DNA of 53,503 nucleotides from Sphingorhabdus sp. (GCF_023910635.1 NZ_JAAVVZ010000017.1:1-53503), one strand, 5' to 3'. Positions 1 to 14,440 are shown, counted from the stretch's first letter. A program made the numbers and translations. Notes: a model not told the origin generated them from the letters alone.

Positions 1-362
1 GACGACATCGCCAACTGCCCCTCTGGCTGAACGGGGCGTCGACAACAGCCGTCTGCACGTCTCGGCACATTGATTTAGGTGAGACCATAGTGTGACTTTT
101 CGCGGATAAGACGTGGTGTTTTCTGGCGCAGCTCGCCCTTGACCCCCGCCCCCTGCCCGCCTATACCGCCATCAACATCCAACCCATCGGGAATGGCCTT
201 GTCGTCGCGCAACTTGGCTAACGTATTGATGGATATGGGTTTTCACATACGCGAAACGGCTGCACGGCAGGACCCGATTCTTCGGGGCATTGCTATGCGG
301 CCTTTTCTTGTCTGTGGAATGGCACGCCGCGACTGACATTTCTAACTGAGGCAAAGCACCTT
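1..362. other. gene-free region upstream of rpoB
   Basis: No convincing coding frame is present; short open frames here lack a ribosome binding site and family resemblance. In related genomes this is the rplL-rpoB intergenic leader, but rplL itself is not in the window. A small inverted repeat (GCCCC at 17-21, GGGGC at 33-37) could be an attenuator or processing hairpin, with no T-run after it. The rpoB start is preceded only by a weak GAGG about 11 nt upstream. Confidence 0.5.
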
Positions 363-4520
<4,158 letters not shown>

Positions 4521-4528
4521 CACTTGCT

Positions 4529-4635
4529 CCCCTCCCGCAAGCGGGAGGGGTTTGGGGGTAGGCGCGAACGTAAAGTGCGCGTGCTGCCCGAGATGACAGA
4601 AACCCACCCCTAACCCCTCCCGCCTGCGGGAGGGG
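4529..4635. repeat. pair of facing palindromes between rpoB and rpoC
   Basis: Two perfect hairpins share the same 10-bp stem, CCCCTCCCGC/GCGGGAGGGG, at 4529-4550 (loop AA) and 4614-4635 (loop CT). Each is flanked by a G-rich or C-rich tail (GGGGTTTGGGGGTAGG, 4547-4562; CCCACCCCTAACCCC, 4603-4617). The two units are therefore inverted copies facing each other and could also pair together. Such units are dispersed intergenic repeats in sphingomonads. There is no T-run, so read-through into rpoC is expected. The rpoC Shine-Dalgarno (AAGGG) lies just after the second unit. Confidence 0.8.
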
Positions 4636-4655
4636 AAAGACAAAGGGAATACAAA

Positions 4656-7600
4656 ATGAACGAACTGAGCAAATTCAACAATCCCATCGCCAAGGTCGAA
4701 ACCTTTGACCAGATCCAGATCGGGATCGCGTCGCCGGAGAAAATCCGCAGCTGGTCTTTTGGCGAAATTAAAAAGCCGGAAACCATCAACTATCGCACGT
4801 TCAAGCCAGAGCGTGACGGCTTGTTCTGCGCGCGCATTTTTGGTCCGGTAAAGGATTATGAGTGCTTGTGCGGCAAGTATAAGCGTATGAAGTATAAGGG
4901 CGTCGTCTGCGAGAAATGCGGCGTTGAAGTTACGGTCACCAAGGTGCGCCGTGAGCGCATGGGCCATATCGAGCTTGCGGCGCCTGTTGCGCATATCTGG
5001 TTCTTGAAATCGCTGCCTTCGCGCATTGGCCTGTTGCTCGACATGCAGTTGAAGCAGCTTGAGCGCGTGTTGTATTTCGAAAACTATATCGTGACCGAGC
5101 CTGGCCTGACCGCGCTGGAGAAGTTCCAGTTGTTGAGCGAAGACGAATTGCTCGACGCGCAGGACGAATATGGCGAAGACGCTTTCACCGCCAGCATTGG
5201 TGCCGAAGCCGTCAAGACCATGTTGATGGACCTCGACCTTGAACAAGAGCGCACCGACCTGCTCGACGAGTTGGCCGTTACCAAGTCCGAACTCAAGCCA
5301 AAGAAGATCATCAAGCGTTTGAAGGTCGTCGAAAGCTTCATCGATTCCGGCAACAAGCCAGAGTGGATGATCCTCGACGTCATTCCCGTAATCCCGCCAG
5401 AATTGCGCCCGCTGGTGCCGCTCGATGGTGGCCGCTTTGCGACCTCTGACCTCAACGATCTCTATCGCCGCGTCATCAACCGTAACAACCGTTTGAAGCG
5501 CCTGATCGAATTGCGCGCGCCGGACATCATCGTCCGCAACGAAAAGCGTATGTTGCAGGAAGCTGTGGACGCATTGTTCGACAATGGCCGTCGCGGTCGC
5601 ACGATCACGGGCGCTAACAAGCGTCCGTTGAAGTCGCTATCCGACATGCTCAAGGGCAAGCAGGGCCGTTTCCGCCAGAACCTTTTGGGCAAGCGCGTCG
5701 ATTATTCGGGTCGTTCGGTTATTGTGACTGGTCCAGAATTGAAATTGCATCAGTGCGGCCTGCCAAAGAAGATGGCGCTCGAACTGTTCAAGCCGTTCAT
5801 TTACTCGCGTCTGGATGCCAAGGGTCTTTCGATGACCCTGAAGCAAGCCAAGAAGTGGGTCGAAAAGGAGCGCAAGGAAGTTTGGGACATCCTCGATGAG
5901 GTTATCCGCGAACATCCCGTCTTGCTGAACCGTGCGCCAACACTGCACCGTTTGGGCATTCAGGCGTTCGAGCCTGTCCTGATTGAAGGCAAGGCTATCC
6001 AGCTTCACCCATTGGTCTGTTCGGCATTCAACGCCGACTTTGATGGGGACCAGATGGCCGTCCACGTTCCGTTGAGCCTTGAGGCGCAATTGGAAGCGCG
6101 CGTATTGATGATGTCCACAAACAACATCCTGTCGCCAGCCAATGGTAAGCCAATCATCGTTCCTTCGCAGGACATGGTCTTGGGTCTATATTATCTTTCG
6201 ATGGATCGCCGCGGCGAGCCAGGCGAAGGTATGATGCTGTCCGATATGGCCGAAGTGCATCAGGCGCTTGAAGTGGGTGCGGTCACGCTCCACTCCAAGA
6301 TCATCGCCCGCGTGCCACAGACGGGCGAAGACGGCGTAGAGCGCATGGTGCGCTTTGACACCACGCCTGGCCGTATGTTGCTGGCGGAAACGCTGCCCAA
6401 GAGCCACCGCGTGCCCTTCGAAACCGTCAACCGCCTTCTCACCAAGAAGGAAATCGGCGACGTTATCGATCAGGTCTATCGCCACACCGGTCAGAAAGAC
6501 ACGGTATTGTTCGCCGACGCCATCATGTCGCTTGGCTTCAAATATGCGTTCAAGGCCGGTATTTCGTTCGGTAAGGATGACATGATCATTCCGGAAGAAA
6601 AGACCGAAATGGTTGCCGAAACCAAGGCGATTGTTGCCGATTTTGAGCAGCAATATCAAGACGGCCTGATCACGCAGCAGGAAAAGTATAACAAGGTGAT
6701 CGACGCCTGGTCCACATGCGGTGACAAGGTCGCTAATGCCATGATGGACAAGCTGAAGGCTTCACCACTGGACGAGCATGGCCGCGAATTGCCGGTCAAC
6801 TCGGTCTATATGATGAGCCACTCCGGTGCGCGTGGTTCGCCAGCGCAGATGAAGCAGCTTGCTGGTATGCGCGGGCTAATGGCCAAGCCTTCGGGCGAGA
6901 TCATCGAAACGCCGATCATCTCGAACTTTAAGGAAGGTCTGACCGTTCTCGAGTATTTCAACTCGACCCACGGTGCCCGTAAGGGTCTGGCCGATACGGC
7001 ATTGAAAACGGCGAACTCAGGATATCTGACACGCCGTCTGGTCGACGTATCGCAAGATTGCACCATCGTTGAAGTCGATTGCGGAACCGAGCGTGCCTTG
7101 GAAATGCGTTCGATCGTTCAGGGTGGTTCTACTATCGCCTCGCTGGGTGAACGTGTCCTTGGCCGCACCACGGCGGAAGACATTATGGGCCTGGATGGCA
7201 AGGTGTTGATCCCATCGGGAACCTTGCTCGATGAACCAATGGTTGTCGCGATGGAAGAAACCGGTATTCAGGCGCTGAAGATCCGCTCGCCATTGGTGTG
7301 CGAATCCAAGGTCGGTGTTTGCGGCACCTGCTATGGCCGTGACCTTGCACGCGGTACGCCTGTGAACATCGGTGAAGCTGTCGGCGTTATCGCCGCCCAG
7401 TCCATTGGTGAGCCTGGTACACAGTTGACCATGCGTACGTTCCACATTGGTGGTGCAGCGCAGTTGAACGAGCAGTCCAACCTTGATGCCACGGCATCGG
7501 GTAAGGTCATGTATCGCGACCTGCCTAGCATCGTCGACAAGCGGAAGAAGCGTTTGGCGATGGCACGTAACGGTGAATTGATCATCGTTGACAAGGATGG

Positions 7601-8936
7601 CCGTGAAATGGAAATCCACCGTCTGCCTTATGGTGCGACTTTGGCATTCCCGGATGGCGCCGACGTCAATGTGGGTGACCGTTTGGCCGAATGGGATCCA
7701 TTCACCATGCCGATCATCACCGAAAAATCAGGTATTGTGAAATACCAGGACTTGATCGACGGCAAGACGCTGACCGAACAGACCGACGAAGCAACGGGTA
7801 TTGCCCAGCGCGTCGTTATCGAAGATCGTGCCGGAAGCCGCACCAAAAAGGAAGACCTGCGTCCGCGCATTACCTTGTTGGATGACGATAGCGGCGAAGC
7901 TGCGCGTTATTTGATTGGCGTTGGCACAATGCTTTCCGTGGAAGATGGTGCCATGGTGCAGGCAGGCGATGTTATCGCCCGTGTGACTCGCGAATCTGCC
8001 AAGACCCGCGACATTACCGGTGGTCTGCCACGCGTTGCCGAATTGTTCGAAGCGCGTATTCCAAAGGACAATGCGATCATCGCCAAAATCTCGGGCCGCG
8101 TTGAGTTCGTCCGGGATTACAAGGCAAAGCGCAAGATCGCGATCGTTCCGGAAGAAGGCGATCGTATTGAATATCTGATCCAGAAGTCCAAGGTGCTCGA
8201 CGTTCAGGAAGGCGATTTCGTTCGTAAGGGCGACAACCTGATTGCGGGTTCGCCGAACCCGCATGACATTCTTGAAGTCATGGGTATTGAAGCGCTGGCG
8301 GAATATCTGGTTGCCGAAATTCAGGAAGTGTATCGTCTACAGGGCGTGAAGATCAACGATAAGCACATCGAAACGATTGTCCGTCAGATGCTGCAAAAGG
8401 TTGAAATCACCTTCGGTGGCGACACGACTTTGCTTCCGGGCGAACAGGTCGACCGCGAAGAAATGGACGCGATCAACGCAAAGCTGACCAAGGGTCAGGC
8501 GCCAGCAACGGGTAACCCCGTATTGCTCGGCATCACCAAGGCTTCGTTGCAGACACGTTCGTTCATCTCGGCAGCATCCTTCCAAGAAACCACACGCGTC
8601 CTGACGCAGGCCGCTGTGGAAGGTAAGAAGGACATTCTGACTGGCCTGAAGGAAAACGTCATTGTTGGTCGCCTCATCCCTGCGGGTACTGGCTCTGCCA
8701 TGAACCGGATGCGGATTGCAGCGACGAGCCGCGATGTTGCGCTTCGTGCCAGCTACAAGAAGCTGCAGGAAAGCCTGATTGCGCCAGAGACAGCGGCTGA
8801 AGAGCATGCTGCCGAACTGGCACAGGGTCCTGAAGCCGCGATCGGTGACGATGTGTTGGCAAAGGTTATTTCAGATGACCTGACCACCACCGACGCAGCG
8901 ATCGACGATGTCGTTGACACGAGCGAAGAAGAATAA
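4656..8936 (+). CDS. rpoC: DNA-directed RNA polymerase subunit beta'
   Basis: Beta-prime subunit of RNA polymerase, carrying the active-site magnesium aspartates. The N-terminal zinc ribbon is seen at about residues 70-90 (CLCGKYK...CEKCGVEV) and the catalytic [12 protein letters not shown] at about 459-470. The second zinc site ([19 protein letters not shown]) lies near residue 883. The C-terminal region around the [17 protein letters not shown] motif is complete and is followed by a short acidic tail ending DTSEEE. Length 1426 is normal for alphaproteobacteria. The start is supported by AAGGG eight bases upstream. The gene ends the rpoBC unit and is followed by a strong terminator. Confidence 0.98.
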   Translation: MNELSKFNNPIAKVETFDQIQIGIASPEKIRSWSFGEIKKPETINYRTFKPERDGLFCARIFGPVKDYECLCGKYKRMKYKGVVCEKCGVEVTVTKVRRERMGHIELAAPVAHIWFLKSLPSRIGLLLDMQLKQLERVLYFENYIVTEPGLTALEKFQLLSEDELLDAQDEYGEDAFTASIGAEAVKTMLMDLDLEQERTDLLDELAVTKSELKPKKIIKRLKVVESFIDSGNKPEWMILDVIPVIPPELRPLVPLDGGRFATSDLNDLYRRVINRNNRLKRLIELRAPDIIVRNEKRMLQEAVDALFDNGRRGRTITGANKRPLKSLSDMLKGKQGRFRQNLLGKRVDYSGRSVIVTGPELKLHQCGLPKKMALELFKPFIYSRLDAKGLSMTLKQAKKWVEKERKEVWDILDEVIREHPVLLNRAPTLHRLGIQAFEPVLIEGKAIQLHPLVCSAFNADFDGDQMAVHVPLSLEAQLEARVLMMSTNNILSPANGKPIIVPSQDMVLGLYYLSMDRRGEPGEGMMLSDMAEVHQALEVGAVTLHSKIIARVPQTGEDGVERMVRFDTTPGRMLLAETLPKSHRVPFETVNRLLTKKEIGDVIDQVYRHTGQKDTVLFADAIMSLGFKYAFKAGISFGKDDMIIPEEKTEMVAETKAIVADFEQQYQDGLITQQEKYNKVIDAWSTCGDKVANAMMDKLKASPLDEHGRELPVNSVYMMSHSGARGSPAQMKQLAGMRGLMAKPSGEIIETPIISNFKEGLTVLEYFNSTHGARKGLADTALKTANSGYLTRRLVDVSQDCTIVEVDCGTERALEMRSIVQGGSTIASLGERVLGRTTAEDIMGLDGKVLIPSGTLLDEPMVVAMEETGIQALKIRSPLVCESKVGVCGTCYGRDLARGTPVNIGEAVGVIAAQSIGEPGTQLTMRTFHIGGAAQLNEQSNLDATASGKVMYRDLPSIVDKRKKRLAMARNGELIIVDKDGREMEIHRLPYGATLAFPDGADVNVGDRLAEWDPFTMPIITEKSGIVKYQDLIDGKTLTEQTDEATGIAQRVVIEDRAGSRTKKEDLRPRITLLDDDSGEAARYLIGVGTMLSVEDGAMVQAGDVIARVTRESAKTRDITGGLPRVAELFEARIPKDNAIIAKISGRVEFVRDYKAKRKIAIVPEEGDRIEYLIQKSKVLDVQEGDFVRKGDNLIAGSPNPHDILEVMGIEALAEYLVAEIQEVYRLQGVKINDKHIETIVRQMLQKVEITFGGDTTLLPGEQVDREEMDAINAKLTKGQAPATGNPVLLGITKASLQTRSFISAASFQETTRVLTQAAVEGKKDILTGLKENVIVGRLIPAGTGSAMNRMRIAATSRDVALRASYKKLQESLIAPETAAEEHAAELAQGPEAAIGDDVLAKVISDDLTTTDAAIDDVVDTSEEE

Positions 8937-8955
8937 ACGTCGCTTTCAAGGCAAA

Positions 8956-8991
8956 CAAAAACCCGCCGGAGGTAATTCCGGCGGGTTTTTT
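8956..8991 (+). terminator. rho-independent terminator of rpoBC
   Basis: A GC-rich stem (CCCGCCGGA, 8962-8970, with TCCGGCGGG, 8977-8985) encloses a loop of about 6 nt. It is followed by TTTTTT (8986-8991) and preceded by an A-run, so it could work in both directions. It lies 20 bp after the rpoC stop. Confidence 0.92.
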
Positions 8992-9026
8992 GTTGGTCCG
9001 CTTTGCCCTCCCAAATTTGAGCGTTA

Positions 9027-10083
9027 GAGCGGCGCACTGAAAATGTGAATCATGTAATTCTTGGGATTCCCTTTGATTGAGAACTGTGATTCACTGCTCA
9101 TGGAGGTGGATCATGGGCAAAAGCAGTTCGTCGGATTTACGGGTTCGGATCGTTGGAGAGATTGAGAGCGGTCATTCATGCCGGGCAGCAGCTCGCCGAT
9201 TTGGGGTGAGTGCTGCCACTGCGGTTCGGTTGGCGCAACGCAAGGCGCGGACGGGATCGATCACGCCGGAGAGGCAAGGTCGTCCGCCGGGCAGGGGGCC
9301 GCTGTCGGCGCATGCGGATGTTCTGATCAGCTGGGTCGATGCCGAAGGCGACGTTACGATGCCGGAGCTGGCGGACCGGTTGTTTAAGGAGCACGGGGTG
9401 AAGGCGCATCCAGCTTCCCTGTCCCGGTTGCTGCTTGCGCACGGATTTACCGTCAAAAAAAACTCTGCTGGCGAGCGAAACCGATCGCGCTGACATTGTT
9501 CGTGCCCGGCGCGTATGGCAGACACACCGTCAGCCTTGGATGAAGAGGCGCCCGGAAAGGCTGGTCTTTATTGACGAAACCGGGACCACAACCAAGATGA
9601 CACGGCTGCGGGGGCGTGCCCGCCGGGGACAGCGGCTGAAGATGAAGGCCCCGTTCGGTCACTGGGGAACACAGACCTTCATCGCGGCCTTGCGCCATGA
9701 CGGCCTCACCGCTCCGTGGGTCATTGACCGTCCCATGAACCGAAAAATCTTTGAAACCTATGTGGAAACCCAGTTGGCGCCGACGCTCCAGCGCGGTGAC
9801 ATGGTCATCCTCGACAACCTATCGAGCCACAAAAGCGAGAAGGCCAAAGCCATCCTCAAAGAGCGCGGGGCGTGGTTCCTCTTTCTGCCGCCCTACAGTC
9901 CAGACCTGAACCCAATCGAGATGGCGTTCGCCAAACTCAAGGCGCATCTGCGCAAAGCAAAGGCCCGCACCATCGATGACCTGTGGAAGGCCGTTGGATC
10001 AATCTGCGACCTTTACACCCCAGAGGAATGCTGGAACTATCTCAAGCACGACGGCTATGTTGCAGATTAAATGCACGAAGCTC
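9027..10083 (+). mobile_element. IS630-family insertion sequence
   Basis: About 1.06 kb between TA dinucleotides (9025-9026 and 10084-10085), as expected for IS630, which inserts at TA and duplicates it. Outer ends read inward from TA as GAGCGGCGCACTGAAAAT on the left and GAGCTTCGTGCATTTAAT on the right, an imperfect terminal inverted repeat with 10 of 18 positions equal. It sits between the rpoC terminator and the stop codon of the downstream minus-strand gene. It ends 6 bp from that stop, so no gene appears interrupted. The boundaries are inferred from these ends and from IS630 target preference. Confidence 0.8.
9113..10070 (+). CDS. IS630-family transposase, two overlapping frames
   Basis: DDE transposase split over two frames. 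The first (9113-9493) begins with ATG after GGAGGTG and carries the helix-turn-helix half (SCRAAARRFGVSAATAVRL). The second (open from 9435 to 10070) carries the catalytic core, with DDE residues in VFIDETGTTTK, VILDNLSSHK and NPIEMAFAKLK. The frames meet at a run of eight A (9455-9462). A -2 or +1 slip there would give ...TVKKKTLLASE, the continuous sequence expected for the family. Either this is translational frameshifting on the A-run or a single-base loss from an A9 run inactivated the gene; the sequence alone cannot decide. Otherwise the protein looks full length. Confidence 0.85.
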
Positions 10084-10089
10084 TAAGGC

Positions 10090-12210
10090 CTAGAATTTAC
10101 CCGACAACGACAGTTGCAACAACGGGTCCCAGCTAAGCTCACGGCTCACAATCTGCCCAAGGCTGCCCGATGCCCGTGTCCCTGCATAAATGAAGCGATC
10201 GCGTCGGGATTCTGCCACGTCTGACACTTGAAAGCGGATCGTTCCCAATTTAAACTTGCTATATTCGATGAAGATCGTTGTCCAAGTGCCCTGTTGCTGT
10301 CGGCGCCTTTCGTTGAAGAAGTAGGCAAAATTGGCGTCCTGAACGCCGAACGATGCGCCATAGACGAGGCCTAAATCGGCCACATCATAACGAATGTCCC
10401 ATTGCTGATGCCATAATGGGGTGTATGATACGCGTCGGTTAAGGCCCGTCACAGGGTCTGTAACGCGGCTGCCATGATAATGGCCAAGATAGCGTACCTC
10501 TACACCCGCAAAGCCGATAGGCTTGGTCAGCCAATCCAGCGGCAGCGTGATTTCCAACTCGCCATTCCACTTTGTGCTTTTACCAATATTGCCCGCGCCA
10601 TCAAATTGGGCCGTAACATTGCCGCCAGCGTCGCGAACGGTAATCGGAACCAGATCCTGTGTATCGCTGACACGCTGATAATCGCCTCGAAACTGGACAC
10701 TGCCGCGATCCAAGAATTTATGCCGGATCAACGCCGATAATGTCGTGGTCTTCTCTGGCACCAGATCGGCATTACCTGCATCCACCTGATTTCCGGCGGA
10801 TACGTCCACCGATGTCGCAAATTCGTTGAAGTCCAATTGCGCCACCTGCCGCTCCGCCCGCAGTTCTAACGTCGTCTGAGGACTGATCGTCCAAGTGGCG
10901 ATTGCGCGTGGCTTGATAAAGGTAAAGCTGCGTTCTGCGGTGCTGTCACCGGACAGCGTCAGCTTCGAAAACTCGGCGATTGCGCCAGCTTCAATCTTCC
11001 ACGCTGGCCCAAGCGTCCATATATCGCTGACAAAAGGTTCGAACCGCGTTTCTTCGACCAAGACATTTGACGCCGGAAAGTTTGTGACGGCGCCTGCTAC
11101 GGAGTTCGCAGCACTGAAGCGTGCGGCCAAGCGATTATAAGCCATCTCAGCGCCGAATTGGACGGCATGCCTGCCAAGGCCGCCCAAATCATTCTGCATG
11201 CGTATAACGGCTTCTGTGGGGGTGTTTCGACTTCGTGTTTCGAACAGCGACACTGGCTGTGCAATACGGGCGGTTTCGATGCTGCTGTCGTTGCTCTCCT
11301 GCGCTGAACGATACAGCATGACAATCTTGGTATTGGTCTTGGGCAGGATGGAAAATTCGATGTCGCCGCCCAATTCATAACTCAGATCGCTGATTGGCCC
11401 GCTGCGGAGCAGTAGCTCATCACCTATATCTGCGCCATTACTGTTGAAATATTCCGCCTCGCGACTTCCAAAACCGTCGCTCCAGCGCAATTGGCCATTA
11501 AGATTAACCTTCGCACCGCCAAGCCTGGTTTTAATCGCGCCACCGAGCGCAGCCTGATCATTTCCGTCTTTACCATTGTAAAAGCGCCGTTCGATAAGCG
11601 CGGCGGAAGCTGTCTTAAAATCTTCAGGACCAAAACTCAGCAAGCGCTGCGAAGAAGACGAAAAATTTAATTCATAGCTGGTGTCGCCGCGGCGCATTGT
11701 CGCCGATGCATTGATTGACGGCTGGAACCCATAACGCGTTCCCGCCAATATGGTGGCCTCATATGTCCCGTTGATCTTTGCGGAACGCTTGCGGACGACA
11801 TTGACCACTTGACCTTGCCCCTGCGTTTCGGTGTCTGCACCCGCTTGCTCCGAAAGCGATATGAAGGCGACTTGGCTCGCGGGTATCCGTGATAGGATCG
11901 TAAAAATGTCATCGGATTTGGTTGCGGGACGATCACCGTCAATCAGAACATTGCCGGCATTTTCACCGAAACCCCGGCGACCCTCACCTTGATCGATTGA
12001 AAAGCCGGGAATGCGCCGCACCATATCAAGCGCGGTCACTGGCGCATAAGCCGCAAAAAAATCAGAGTCGAATTTCCGGCTACCCGTTGGCGTCACGGAC
12101 ATATCGGCGTTAGCGTTATCGTTATCGACATTCGCATTGGCAACGCCGGGCACAGACAAGATAGCCGTTGCTGTGGCCAGCAACGCCCGCTGAATTTTCA
12201 AACCAAACAT
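10090..12210 (-). CDS. TonB-dependent receptor-like outer-membrane protein
   Basis: Likely outer-membrane beta-barrel of about 706 residues. A signal peptide (about 25 residues, ending near GVANA) is followed by a plug-like region, VTALDMVRRIPGFSIDQGEG...NVLIDGDRP, typical of TonB-receptor plug domains. Then comes a long barrel with alternating hydrophobic strands and a C-terminal Phe (SLSGKF). No clear TonB box was identified and the substrate is unknown. The ATG at 12210 is preferred because GGGAG lies nine bases upstream; a GTG at 12234 is also in frame. The IS630 copy lies 6 bp beyond the stop and probably replaced or displaced the native terminator. Spaced TCGACAAAC sites lie upstream. 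Confidence 0.8.
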   Translation of the reverse strand: MFGLKIQRALLATATAILSVPGVANANVDNDNANADMSVTPTGSRKFDSDFFAAYAPVTALDMVRRIPGFSIDQGEGRRGFGENAGNVLIDGDRPATKSDDIFTILSRIPASQVAFISLSEQAGADTETQGQGQVVNVVRKRSAKINGTYEATILAGTRYGFQPSINASATMRRGDTSYELNFSSSSQRLLSFGPEDFKTASAALIERRFYNGKDGNDQAALGGAIKTRLGGAKVNLNGQLRWSDGFGSREAEYFNSNGADIGDELLLRSGPISDLSYELGGDIEFSILPKTNTKIVMLYRSAQESNDSSIETARIAQPVSLFETRSRNTPTEAVIRMQNDLGGLGRHAVQFGAEMAYNRLAARFSAANSVAGAVTNFPASNVLVEETRFEPFVSDIWTLGPAWKIEAGAIAEFSKLTLSGDSTAERSFTFIKPRAIATWTISPQTTLELRAERQVAQLDFNEFATSVDVSAGNQVDAGNADLVPEKTTTLSALIRHKFLDRGSVQFRGDYQRVSDTQDLVPITVRDAGGNVTAQFDGAGNIGKSTKWNGELEITLPLDWLTKPIGFAGVEVRYLGHYHGSRVTDPVTGLNRRVSYTPLWHQQWDIRYDVADLGLVYGASFGVQDANFAYFFNERRRQQQGTWTTIFIEYSKFKLGTIRFQVSDVAESRRDRFIYAGTRASGSLGQIVSRELSWDPLLQLSLSGKF

Positions 12211-12300
12211 CAAAAAAACTCCCGCAAGACCCACAATAACTTCATCAATTATGGTGTCATCATGGGCTAGCAGTGCGGGATGATCATCCGCCAGCCGCCT

Positions 12301-12362
12301 TCGACAAACGGACTATTGCGTCGACAAACAGCAAAAAGGGTTGCGCTTCAGTCGTTTGTCGA
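12301..12362. promoter_or_regulatory. candidate operator: three TCGACAAAC sites
   Basis: TCGACAAAC occurs at 12301-12309 and again at 12321-12329, exactly 20 bp (about two helical turns) apart, and inverted as GTTTGTCGA at 12354-12362. They lie in the 160-bp gap upstream of the TonB-receptor-like gene and downstream of the lipoprotein gene. The spacing suggests a dimeric repressor or activator, but the regulator is unknown. This is inference from pattern only. Confidence 0.4.
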
Positions 12363-12395
12363 TGTTCGTAGCCATTTGGTAGACAGTAAGTGTCG

Positions 12396-12716
12396 TTACC
12401 GACCGTCCCGCTCGTCCTCAATTTGATCGCGAATGTCTTGCGCTTTTTCGCAGGCATCTCTGTCGCCATCGGCGCAGCGTTCTTGGGCCTTGCTTAGCTG
12501 CCGTGACAGCTTACCCAAACTCTCTTCGCGCTTACGCATTTCGCGCCCACGTTTTTCGTCGGATTCCGACTGGCTGGTGGTGAGGACATCAGCGGTTTTG
12601 GACAAAACCTTCACCGGCGCTGTAACAACGCTTGAGACAACGGACGCAACGCATCCTTGCAACAAAATCATGGGCGCTATCGCCAACACCAAACGCCTAT
12701 TCCGTCCCACAAACAT
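12396..12716 (-). CDS. small putative lipoprotein
   Basis: A 106-residue protein of unknown function. The N-terminus has a basic stretch (GRNRR), a hydrophobic core and a lipobox LLQGC with Cys at residue 22, so it is probably lipid-anchored in the cell envelope. The rest is a charged, probably helical segment rich in Lys, Arg, Glu and Asp (about residues 50-106). The annotated ATG has GGGAG only one base away. A GTG two codons later (12710) has ideal spacing and may be the true start. It begins 15 bp after galU on the same strand and is likely cotranscribed with it. Confidence 0.7.
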   Translation of the reverse strand: MFVGRNRRLVLAIAPMILLQGCVASVVSSVVTAPVKVLSKTADVLTTSQSESDEKRGREMRKREESLGKLSRQLSKAQERCADGDRDACEKAQDIRDQIEDERDGR

Positions 12717-12731
12717 TCTCCCGGAAATAAT

Positions 12732-13601
12732 TTACTTCAGTAGATTCAATGCAATTGCTCTAATCTGCTCTGCCATATCTGGTCGCTGTAGCGCTAGTGC
12801 TAAGTTCGCTTCGATATATCCCACTTTTGATCCGCAGTCATAACGGTTGCCGTTAAATGTGACGGCGTTAAAGGGTTGCCGGCCGATCAACTGTGCCATG
12901 GCGTCCGTAAGCTGTATTTCACCGCCTGCGCCTTTTTCCTGACCTTCAAGTATGCGCATGACCTCCGGCTGAAGGATATAGCGCCCAGACACGATCAAGT
13001 TCGAAGGCGCATCCTCAACCTTTGGCTTTTCCACTAAGCCCAATATTTCGGTCACCGCGCCATTCGCCACGCCCGGTGCAATCACACCATAGCTGGCAAC
13101 ATCATTACGCGGCACTTCAAGCACGCTGATAATGTTCCCGCCAATCTGGTGATACGCATCGACCATCTGCTTCATACATCCCGGCGATCCGTGCATAAAC
13201 TCATCGGGTAGGAAGATGGCAAATGGTTCATCGCCAATGATATCGCGCGCGCACCATATCGCATGGCCAAGGCCCAAGGGCTCTTGCTGCCGAACATATA
13301 CGCAATTGCCGGGACTAAGCCGCGTGTTTGCCAAAACCGACACGTCTTTACCGCGTGCTGTCATGGTATGTTCAAGCTCAAACGCGATGTCGAAATGATC
13401 CTCAATCACGCTTTTGCCGCGACCCGTGACAAAAATCATCTGCTCTATGCCGGCCTCGCGCGCTTCATCCACCGCATATTGAATGAGCGGGCTGTCAACA
13501 ATCGGAAGCATTTCTTTAGGGATGGCTTTCGTCGCGGGCAGGAAACGCGTTCCCAATCCAGCAACAGGAAAAACAGCCTTTCGAACAGGTTTATGTGTCA
13601 T
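12732..13601 (-). CDS. galU: UTP--glucose-1-phosphate uridylyltransferase
   Basis: Makes UDP-glucose from UTP and glucose-1-phosphate for cell-envelope polysaccharides; cytoplasmic. The nucleotide-binding signature is at residues 14-32 (AGLGTRFLPATKAIPKEML), followed by the central LPDEF and the VEKPKVEDAPSN segment expected in GalU. Length 289 is normal. It is the first gene of a probable two-gene unit with the small lipoprotein. A copy of the dispersed three-arm repeat begins 33 bp upstream of the start, so its promoter must lie within or beyond that element. Confidence 0.96.
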   Translation of the reverse strand: MTHKPVRKAVFPVAGLGTRFLPATKAIPKEMLPIVDSPLIQYAVDEAREAGIEQMIFVTGRGKSVIEDHFDIAFELEHTMTARGKDVSVLANTRLSPGNCVYVRQQEPLGLGHAIWCARDIIGDEPFAIFLPDEFMHGSPGCMKQMVDAYHQIGGNIISVLEVPRNDVASYGVIAPGVANGAVTEILGLVEKPKVEDAPSNLIVSGRYILQPEVMRILEGQEKGAGGEIQLTDAMAQLIGRQPFNAVTFNGNRYDCGSKVGYIEANLALALQRPDMAEQIRAIALNLLK

Positions 13602-13633
13602 AAACTCCGCTTAACGCCTGAAACAACAAAGTC

Positions 13634-13900
13634 TAGGGTCAGGACCACTTAAATCCACCTTCGCGGTTTGAGGCCATACTGTTCAGTGCAAGGCGGCAAG
13701 CGCAGGGCTTAGTGGTTCTAAGTCCAAGCTTGCCAACGCGGCAATGGACAGTATGGGTCAAATCCGAAGGACGTCAAAATGGCTTTGTTCTCAAAGCAAA
13801 ATGCCCTTGCAGGCAGAATGACTGCCTGCGGCGGACATTTTCCTTCGATATCTTTGCCATTTTGACGCCGCGAAGGTGGATTTAAGTGGTCCTGACCCTA
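13634..13900 (+). mobile_element. three-arm palindromic repeat, copy 1 (MITE-like)
   Basis: A 267-bp element counted from TA to TA. The ends form a perfect 33-bp terminal inverted repeat (starts TAGGGTCAGGACCACTTAAA). Inside are two further inverted arms. Arm 1 has CCATACTGTTCA paired with TGGACAGTATGG and, within it, GGCAAGC/GCTTGCC and CTTAG/CTAAG. Arm 2 has CGTCAAAATGGC paired with GCCATTTTGACG and a perfect GCAGGCAG/CTGCCTGC tip. It encodes no transposase. Its right-hand TA with the last C forms the msrA stop codon (13898-13900). It differs from copy 3 at about 7 positions. It is probably a miniature inverted-repeat transposable element, mobilised in trans. Confidence 0.85.
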
Positions 13901-14437
13901 AGCAGACTTAGCAATCCGTGCGGCAAATCCTTTTTTCAACTTTGCCAATTTTGGCGGAATGACTGCGAGGCAATATGGGTTGCGCTGTCCTTCGCCGTCC
14001 CAATATTCTTGGTGATAATCTTCGGCAGGATACCAAATGGCAGGGCCCTCAATTGTCGTCACAATGGGTGTGGGCCAATCGCCTGCGGCCTTTTGTATAC
14101 CCGCTTCGGCCTCTGCACGCTGTTCGTCGGACAATGGAAAAATGGCCGAACGATATTGGGTACCGATGTCATTGCCCTGCCGATTAAGCTGCGTCGGATC
14201 ATGTGTTGCAAAGAATATTTCGAGCAAATCGGCATAGCTTATGACATCGGCATCGAATGCGATGCGGATTGCCTCTGCATGGCCCGTATTTCCGCCACAC
14301 ACGTCTTTGTAAGTCGGATCGACCGTGTGGCCGCCAATATATCCGCTTACGACACCGCTAACGCCATTCAGTTGTCCAAAAACGGCTTCGGTGCACCAGA
14401 AACAACCTCCGGCAAAAATGGCTTCTTCTTGCGGCAT
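13898..14437 (-). CDS. msrA: peptide-methionine (S)-S-oxide reductase
   Basis: Repairs oxidised methionine (S-sulfoxide form) in proteins and free methionine, using thioredoxin; cytoplasmic. The catalytic GCFWC motif is at residues 11-15 with Cys12 as nucleophile. The family blocks GYIGGHTVDPTYKDVCGGNTGHAEA and EDYHQEYW are intact. The ATG lies 3 nt after the stop of the RND pump gene, with its ribosome site (AAGGA) inside the pump gene's end, so translation is probably coupled. The TAG stop is supplied by the end of the dispersed repeat, so the ancestral stop region was rewritten by that insertion. Confidence 0.96.
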   Translation of the reverse strand: MPQEEAIFAGGCFWCTEAVFGQLNGVSGVVSGYIGGHTVDPTYKDVCGGNTGHAEAIRIAFDADVISYADLLEIFFATHDPTQLNRQGNDIGTQYRSAIFPLSDEQRAEAEAGIQKAAGDWPTPIVTTIEGPAIWYPAEDYHQEYWDGEGQRNPYCLAVIPPKLAKLKKGFAARIAKSA

Positions 14438-14440
14438 AAT

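Noticed and set aside
139-336. Open frame of 65 codons upstream of rpoB
   Set aside because: No ribosome site, proline/arginine-rich low-complexity product, overlaps an opposing frame of equal length.
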